The translations under genes and the position numbers were made by a program. A stretch of 25,419 nt of DNA, taken from NCBI GenBank assembly GCA_964362915.1, contig CAYIGH010000013.1, forward strand, positions 1 to 25,419, given 5' to 3'. The DNA comes from JAUSIK01 sp964362915. GTDB taxonomy: Archaea > Nanobdellota > Nanobdellia > Pacearchaeales > GW2011-AR1. The notes beneath the pieces were generated by a model. That model saw nothing but the letters and a program-made list of their open reading frames with translations. It was not told where the DNA came from and ran no database searches. Position 1 is the stretch's first letter. Each line of letters starts with the position of its first letter. This document shows positions 21,101 to 25,419 of the stretch, piece by piece.

Positions 21101-21997
21101 ATGAAAAAGAGGCTGGTTGTTATTACATTATTAATAATAATGTCGCTAATTGTCCCTTATGTAAACGCTGGTTTTTTTGATTTTTTCAAGAAGCTTCAAA
21201 AAAGCCCTTCCCAGCAAACAGATATAACAATACAAGTCGGAAATGTAGCGCCAATGATATTAAGTGTGCAATCAATCCCTGCAGTCACTCTATTAGCAGG
21301 AACAACAAAAGATGTCATATTTAATTTTACAGCAAGAGATAATAATGGGGTTTCTGATTTAAACGACGCTAGTGCTCTCGCGAAGTTCAATAAAACAGGC
21401 GAGCCATTAAGAACAGGAAGTTGTATTCTAGCAGAAACAATGGGTTCAAACAAAAAATATCAATGCACTGTTCAAATGCAATATTTTGATGATAATGGAG
21501 CATGGAGTGTAAATGTAAGCATTAAAGATCTTGCAGGATTATCAGGAGAAGATTCAGCAACATTATTTACAGTAAGCCAATTAAGTGATATATCAATTAA
21601 TCCTACAGTTATAAACTTCCCAGTTGTTGCTCCTGGAGGCACTAATATAATATCCTCACAGCAAACAGAAACAACAAATAATGGAAACTTTGAAGTTCCC
21701 TTGGATGGTCCTTTGTCAATAACATCATACAATCTAACAGGATTAACAACCCCCTCTGAATATATTCCTGCTATGAATTTCAATATAAGCGGCTTGGCAG
21801 GAGCAGGTACAGCATGCACAACAGGTACAAAACTAGCAGATGAAATCAGTACAACAATATTAGGAACATCATTAGCTCGTGGAGCAGTTGGAAATACAGA
21901 AAATCTAACATATTGCTTAACATCAGTCCCAATAATAAGTTCACAATCATACTCAACAACAGGAGCAGGAAGCCAAGCATGGGTAATAGGAATATAA
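21101..21997 (+). CDS. Secreted surface protein, paralogue of the giant protein's C-terminal domain
   Basis: The 298-residue protein starts with a signal peptide (MKKRLVVITLLIIMSLIVPYVNA). Its mature part aligns by eye with residues about 1156-1405 of the giant protein. Shared are the Ig-like half (TTKDVIFNFTARDNNGVSDLNDASALAKF against ITYITFSVLATDINGVNDINDTSINASF), a YxCTxxxxYxDxxGxWxVxxSIxD segment, and the ending YCLTSVPIISSQSYSTTGAG. It stops at WVIGI, where the giant protein continues into its HTH region. It has no membrane helix after the signal peptide, so retention at the surface may need its partner, encoded with a 19-nt overlap. The function is unknown; a structural or adhesive surface role is inferred. 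Confidence 0.75.
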   Translation: MKKRLVVITLLIIMSLIVPYVNAGFFDFFKKLQKSPSQQTDITIQVGNVAPMILSVQSIPAVTLLAGTTKDVIFNFTARDNNGVSDLNDASALAKFNKTGEPLRTGSCILAETMGSNKKYQCTVQMQYFDDNGAWSVNVSIKDLAGLSGEDSATLFTVSQLSDISINPTVINFPVVAPGGTNIISSQQTETTNNGNFEVPLDGPLSITSYNLTGLTTPSEYIPAMNFNISGLAGAGTACTTGTKLADEISTTILGTSLARGAVGNTENLTYCLTSVPIISSQSYSTTGAGSQAWVIGI

Positions 21998-22596
21998 AAC
22001 TCATAACTCTAGCACTTATAATGCTAACAATCATCTTAGTCAGTACCAATAATACAATAGCATATGGTATTAGCATGCCCTACTGGAAGGATAATCCTCT
22101 AAAAATGTATCCTGGCCAGATAAAAGAAGTTGCATTAAATCTGCAAAACTGTCCGTCAAAGTCAGAAGAAAAATGCCAGCAGGAGGATGTAGATATCATA
22201 GTCTCACTAGAAGAAGGAAAAGAAATAGCAGAACTAACAAGTGGAACAAGTTATACAATCCCATTTGGCACAGCTGACACATACATAATATTAAAAGTCA
22301 TAATTCCAGAAAATGCAGAAATAGGCTCGACATATAATATAAAACTATTTATTATGTCTGTTCCCAAAAAAACAATTAGCAATATACAGCTAGGCATTGG
22401 ATATAACAAAGAATTTCCAGTTAAAATAGTAGAAGAATCAGAAGCACAAACAGAAGAAGATGTTGAAAAAGAAACAGAGATAACTCTAATAGACAAAGAA
22501 GAAAAAAATGTTAATACAGCACTTTTAATCGGAATTTTTATCTTATTAATAATGGCTGTAGCAATTGCTTATTGGATGTTTAAAAGAAAGATCTGA
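21979..22596 (+). CDS. Small membrane-anchored surface protein, second copy
   Basis: The 205-residue protein starts at the ATG at 21979, inside the end of the preceding gene. It has a signal peptide (IKLITLALIMLTIILVSTNNTIA), an external domain opening YGISMPYWKDNPLKMYPGQIKEVALNLQN, an acidic stalk (EESEAQTEEDVEKETE), a membrane helix (ALLIGIFILLIMAVAIAYWMF) and a short basic end. It matches the 19945-20565 product in length, order of parts and opening motif, with two extra Cys (NCPSKSEEKCQQ) not found there. Each copy follows and overlaps a gene with the same C-terminal surface domain, so the two-gene module has been duplicated. Confidence 0.78.
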   Translation: MGNRNIKLITLALIMLTIILVSTNNTIAYGISMPYWKDNPLKMYPGQIKEVALNLQNCPSKSEEKCQQEDVDIIVSLEEGKEIAELTSGTSYTIPFGTADTYIILKVIIPENAEIGSTYNIKLFIMSVPKKTISNIQLGIGYNKEFPVKIVEESEAQTEEDVEKETEITLIDKEEKNVNTALLIGIFILLIMAVAIAYWMFKRKI

Positions 22597-22626
22597 ACAG
22601 AATATAACTCAATTATCAGAAATCTC

Positions 22627-22634
22627 TTTAAATA
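22627..22634 (+). promoter_or_regulatory. TATA box of the Ig-like/Cys-rich protein gene
   Basis: TTTAAATA is centred about 24 nt before the ATG at 22654, again predicting a leaderless mRNA. Confidence 0.5.
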
Positions 22635-22653
22635 ACAAAATTCTTAAGTATTT

Positions 22654-23394
22654 ATGAAAAAGTATAATATAATTTTCCTCATAAGTTTCTTCCTTTATAT
22701 AGCAACAGCATCACAGTCTTTCAGTCCAGAAGAAAGAGGCAATGTCTTAGTCATAGTAGATGGCGATCCTCCAGTTATAAATATAATAAGCCCATTAAAT
22801 ACAACATATAACAATGCAACACCATTATTAGTAAACTATACTATATCAGATCAATCCTTGGATTCAATCTGGTATTCAATAAATAATCAGCAAAATATAA
22901 CAATTTCAAGTCCTTTCTACTTAGACCTAGCAGAAGGGAATTATATAATAAGAATATATGCAAATGATAGCTTTAATAGAATTAATTTTTCAGAAGTTTA
23001 TTTTAGTATAAACAATTCTATTGTTTTTTGCGGCAACAATATCTGTAATGCAGGAGAATCCTGCACTAATTGCCAAATAGATTGCGGCGTCTGTCCTCCA
23101 TCAACCCCTCCAGGAAGCAGCGGCGGTGAAACTATCGAAATCAAAGAACCAGCAAAAAATGAAACGCCTCCAACCCAAGAAGATATTTTAAATAAAACAA
23201 AACCAAATAAGACTGCTCCAGAACAAGAAACTGCTCAAGAAGATATTAAAAGACCTATTAATCTTTACATAATATTTATCCCTGCGCTGATTTTAATAAT
23301 TATTATCATAACAACAATAATATTGCTAATCATATATGAAAAAGAAAAAGAAGCGAGAAGAAAAACAAAAAATAGAACCATTTTTAAAGCATAA
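22654..23394 (+). CDS. Ig-like, Cys-rich, membrane-anchored surface protein
   Basis: The 246-residue protein has a signal peptide (IIFLISFFLYIATA, about 5-19). An Ig-like domain follows (PPVINIISPLNTTYNNATPLLVNYTISD to IRIYANDS), of the same kind as in the giant protein. Next is the compact Cys module CGNNICNAGESCTNCQIDCG, a calcium-loop-like unit frequent in archaeal surface proteins. A Pro/Thr/Lys-rich linker leads to a C-terminal membrane helix (IIFIPALILIIIIITTIILLIIY) with a basic tail. Several NxT/S sites could be N-glycosylated. It probably sits in the cell envelope and belongs functionally with the preceding surface modules, though it has its own promoter. Confidence 0.78.
   Translation: MKKYNIIFLISFFLYIATASQSFSPEERGNVLVIVDGDPPVINIISPLNTTYNNATPLLVNYTISDQSLDSIWYSINNQQNITISSPFYLDLAEGNYIIRIYANDSFNRINFSEVYFSINNSIVFCGNNICNAGESCTNCQIDCGVCPPSTPPGSSGGETIEIKEPAKNETPPTQEDILNKTKPNKTAPEQETAQEDIKRPINLYIIFIPALILIIIIITTIILLIIYEKEKEARRKTKNRTIFKA
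23381..23389 (+). promoter_or_regulatory. TATA box of the methionine aminopeptidase gene, inside the previous gene
   Basis: TTTTTAAAG is centred 25 nt before the ATG at 23410 and overlaps the last codons of the upstream gene. Confidence 0.5.
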
Positions 23395-23409
23395 TATACT
23401 AAAATTTTA

Positions 23410-24303
23410 ATGGAAAAAGAAGATATTGACAAGCTGAAAGAAGCAGGAAAAATAGCAAAACAACTAGTGGAATATGCAAGCTCAATAATAAAAAAATCAG
23501 ATCCTCTTCTGGAAATAGCTGATAAAATAGAAGAAAAAATAATATCTTTAAAAGCAAAACCTGCATTTCCAGTTAATTTATCAATAAATGAAATAGCAGC
23601 GCATTCAACACCTTCTTACAATGATGAAGCAAAGGCGCATGGGCTTCTAAAAGTTGACATAGGTATACACATTGACGGCTATGTAGCAGATACTGCTATC
23701 TCAATAGATCTTGAAAACTCTAAAGAAAATGAAAATCTAATAAAAGCAGCAGAAACAGCGAGAGAAAAGGCGCTTGAAAAAATAAAGCTCAATGTAAAAA
23801 TAAGAGAAATAGGAGCAGAAATAGAAAAAACATGTAGCTCTTTTAATGTCTCGCCAATCCATAATCTCTCCGGCCACTCTATTGGCATTTACAATTTGCA
23901 TTCAGGAATAACTCTCCCCAACTATGACAATCATCAGGAGTCTCATCTCAGTGAAGGAACTTATGCAATAGAGCCTTTTACAACTCTAATAACAGGTTCT
24001 GGAGCAGTCAAAGATGGCAAACCTTCAGGGATATATCATCTGGAAAAAGAAGGAAATGTTAGAGACAACTTTGCCAGACAAGTTTTGCAGTTTATTAAAG
24101 AAGAATATAAAACTCTCCCCTTTTGCTCAAGATGGATTTATAAAAAATTTGGCTCTCGCGGCTTGCTAGCGCTAAAGCAAATAGAACAGGCAGGACTTCT
24201 CCATCACTATCCACAGCTAATTGAAAAATCAAATTCAAAAGTAGCTCAAGCAGAGCATACTGTAATTTTGACAAAAAATGAGAAGATTATTACTACAAAA
24301 TAA
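23410..24303 (+). CDS. map: Methionine aminopeptidase, type II
   Basis: The 297-residue cytoplasmic enzyme removes the initiator Met from nascent proteins. The substrate His65 is in EIAAHSTP. The five metal ligands are Asp83 (KVDIG), Asp94 (VADTA), His156 (LSGHSIG), Glu188 (AIEPF) and the Glu of QAEHTV near residue 283. A roughly 60-residue insertion between the His156 and final Glu regions (for example FCSRWIYKKFGSRGLLALKQIEQAGLLHHYP) marks the type II archaeal/eukaryotic form. Length is normal for archaeal members. It has its own leaderless-type promoter and converges on the pilin-like gene with only 5 nt between stop codons, so no room is left for a separate terminator. Confidence 0.95.
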   Translation: MEKEDIDKLKEAGKIAKQLVEYASSIIKKSDPLLEIADKIEEKIISLKAKPAFPVNLSINEIAAHSTPSYNDEAKAHGLLKVDIGIHIDGYVADTAISIDLENSKENENLIKAAETAREKALEKIKLNVKIREIGAEIEKTCSSFNVSPIHNLSGHSIGIYNLHSGITLPNYDNHQESHLSEGTYAIEPFTTLITGSGAVKDGKPSGIYHLEKEGNVRDNFARQVLQFIKEEYKTLPFCSRWIYKKFGSRGLLALKQIEQAGLLHHYPQLIEKSNSKVAQAEHTVILTKNEKIITTK

Positions 24304-24308
24304 ATCTA

Positions 24309-24761
24309 TTAGCTTGGCGATGGGCTTGGTGATGGACTCGGCGGAGACAAACCTGGCTGAACATTCAAATAAACTTTTCCATCTGATTTCATAATAAAAT
24401 TATCACCCTTCCTAACATCTCCTGTAACATTGCTCACAGGCAATGCAAGAGCAAATTTCCCGTCATTTGTCCTTACATACACATAGCCCTCTGTTATATT
24501 AATCTCATAATCCTTCCCGCTAATTTTATCCTGTATAGAAAAATCCCTTCTATATCCCTCGCTGGATTCTGTCGCTAAACTAATCTCATCCTGTATTCCC
24601 AATGCCAGTTCCTTTACTTTAAAATTAACTATCTCCAAATTCTTATCTATTGTATTTGTTTGTATTATTATAGAAAAAGTTAGAAAGAAAAAAATAACAA
24701 TCCCTGTTATAATAAAGAATTCTGTGGAAGACTGCCCTTTTGAAACTCTTATTTGCCGCAT
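24309..24761 (-). CDS. Pilin-like protein with class III signal peptide and Ser-Pro tail (1)
   Basis: The 150-residue protein has the archaeal class III (archaellin/pilin) signal. Basic residues precede KG|QSSTE (cleavage after Gly9, Glu14 at position +5), followed by the hydrophobic stretch FFIITGIVIFFFLTFSIII. It should be processed by a PibD/EppA-type peptidase and built into a type IV pilus-like fibre. After a short beta-rich domain (DYEINITEGYVYVRTNDGKFAL) it ends in PPSPSPSPSPS. The next gene upstream has a matching tail. The TATA box TTTATAAG (24783-24791) lies about 26 nt before the ATG, so this gene has its own promoter although the two pilin-like genes are adjacent. Confidence 0.8.
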   Translation of the reverse strand: MRQIRVSKGQSSTEFFIITGIVIFFFLTFSIIIQTNTIDKNLEIVNFKVKELALGIQDEISLATESSEGYRRDFSIQDKISGKDYEINITEGYVYVRTNDGKFALALPVSNVTGDVRKGDNFIMKSDGKVYLNVQPGLSPPSPSPSPSPS

Positions 24762-24782
24762 TAGAAAAAATATTGCCTAATA

Positions 24783-24791
24783 CTTATAAAC
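24783..24791 (-). promoter_or_regulatory. TATA box of the 24309-24761 pilin-like gene
   Basis: On the minus strand GTTTATAAG is centred about 26 nt before the ATG at 24761. It lies directly after the stop codon of the other pilin-like gene (24792-24794). Confidence 0.5.
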
Positions 24792-25265
24792 TTATGGACT
24801 CGGAGACGGACTAGGCGGCGGCGAAAACAAAGAAGAATCCTCACTAATAACTACATTAGTTGAAGTCGCTTCAATTTTAATTCTTTTCACGCCTTCTGAT
24901 TTAGTAATCATTCCGCTTAAGGGGACATTACTGGAGAAAGATATTCTAGTAATGCCTGTACTTGTAGAAAAATTAAGGAGAATCTCCTTCCCGCCAATAC
25001 CTAAACCTTCAACTCCAGCAGGAAGATATGCAATAATAGTAGTCAAAGAAGGCTCGCCTGCATAAAATACTCTCTCAGAAGAAGAAATAATTTTATTTGC
25101 AAAATTTCTGATATGGTTAGTTTTCACAGTATCACTTATTAAGCTTGAATAAAATAAGCTAATTCCCAAGATGCTTATTATAAGAAATATTACAAAACCA
25201 ATCATAATCAAATATTCTATGCTTGCTTGGCCTCTATTTCTTCCTGTTAATTTACAGCTATCCAT
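24792..25265 (-). CDS. Pilin-like protein with class III signal peptide and Ser-Pro tail (2)
   Basis: The 157-residue product starts with a basic leader ending NRG|QASIE (cleavage after Gly12, Glu17 at +5) and the hydrophobic helix YLIMIGFVIFLIISILGISLFY, a typical archaeal pilin start. The mature domain (about 40-145) is Ser/Thr-rich with beta-strand-like stretches and a Gly-rich turn (GVEGLGIGGKEILLNF). It ends PPPSPSPSP, as its neighbour does. Archaeal pilin-like subunits of this type form adhesion pili or act as minor pilins. No assembly ATPase or membrane platform gene is in the window. Confidence 0.8.
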   Translation of the reverse strand: MDSCKLTGRNRGQASIEYLIMIGFVIFLIISILGISLFYSSLISDTVKTNHIRNFANKIISSSERVFYAGEPSLTTIIAYLPAGVEGLGIGGKEILLNFSTSTGITRISFSSNVPLSGMITKSEGVKRIKIEATSTNVVISEDSSLFSPPPSPSPSP

Positions 25266-25365
25266 AAAACCCCTATAAAGTATAAAGAAGCAAATATTTA
25301 AAGCTAATTAGGATAACTAATAAGATTTATAAAAGAATTTAGATATATAAAATGAGGTATTAAAA
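25266..25365. promoter_or_regulatory. Divergent promoter region
   Basis: Toward the plus strand GATTTATAAAAG (25324-25335) is a good TATA box, and GAGGT about 7 nt before the ATG at 25366 is a Shine-Dalgarno sequence. That transcript should have a leader of about 12 nt, unlike most others here. Toward the minus strand CTTTATAC (25281-25288) and TTTAAATATT (25292-25301) are candidate TATA boxes for the pilin-like gene starting at 25265. Confidence 0.5.
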
Positions 25366-25419
25366 ATGAGCAAAAAAAGGGCAGTGATAATATCGCTTAT
25401 ATTTATAATTGCAATTTTT
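25366..25419 (+). CDS. Start of a membrane or secreted protein (truncated by the window end)
   Basis: Eighteen codons are visible: MSKKRAVIISLIFIIAIF. A short basic start followed by a hydrophobic run indicates a signal peptide or N-terminal membrane anchor. The TATA box and GAGGT upstream support the start. The function cannot be judged. Confidence 0.65.
   Translation, partial: MSKKRAVIISLIFIIAIF

Overview
The window is AT-rich archaeal DNA. Four things point to an archaeon: a type II methionine aminopeptidase, an AbrB-PhoU regulator, class III (archaellin/pilin type) signal peptides, and TATA boxes about 25 nt upstream of start codons, which implies mostly leaderless mRNAs. The small membrane/surface genes with Cys-rich CGNNxCNAGESCxxC modules, and a surface protein with C-terminal tandem helix-turn-helix domains, suggest a DPANN lineage such as Pacearchaeota or Woesearchaeota. 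That placement is inference; no rRNA is present.

Left half (370-11753, all minus strand): a sugar-metabolism and sugar-nucleotide gene cluster. In transcription order it encodes a small Cys-containing protein, a ROK sugar kinase, a G6PDH-like Gfo/Idh oxidoreductase, a cupin isomerase-like protein, a B12-binding-type radical SAM enzyme, a short-chain dehydrogenase, two small unknown proteins, an NAD-dependent sugar epimerase, a small unknown protein, a glucuronokinase-like GHMP kinase and a sugar-1-phosphate nucleotidyltransferase. A plausible reading is phosphorylation, isomerisation/oxidation, modification, 1-phosphorylation and nucleotide activation of an unusual sugar. The product is unknown and no glycosyltransferase lies in the window.

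The cluster is interrupted at 2498-4143 by the most unusual structure here. Six stem-loops, three on each side of an IS110/IS1111-type insertion sequence, have stems that differ but covary, and loops that are complementary in pairs (1 with 2, 3 with 6, 4 with 5; 8, 8 and 6 nt). This looks like a multi-hairpin kissing-loop RNA or ssDNA element that an IS later entered. The IS has 12-bp inverted ends, a recombinase gene broken by one in-frame TAA, and a structured 3' region that could be its bridge RNA.

Right half (11856-25419): AbrB-PhoU regulator; an operon of an m5C RNA methyltransferase, an unknown protein and a PUA-like protein; then a surface-protein locus. The locus starts with a 1588-residue membrane-anchored multidomain protein that ends in two HTH domains, driven by a TATA box flanked by 19-bp direct repeats. 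It is followed by a small membrane partner, two frameshifted small membrane-protein genes, a second shorter copy of the same two-gene module, and an Ig-like/Cys-rich surface protein. Methionine aminopeptidase, two convergent pilin-like genes with matching Ser-Pro tails, and the start of a further membrane or secreted protein close the window.
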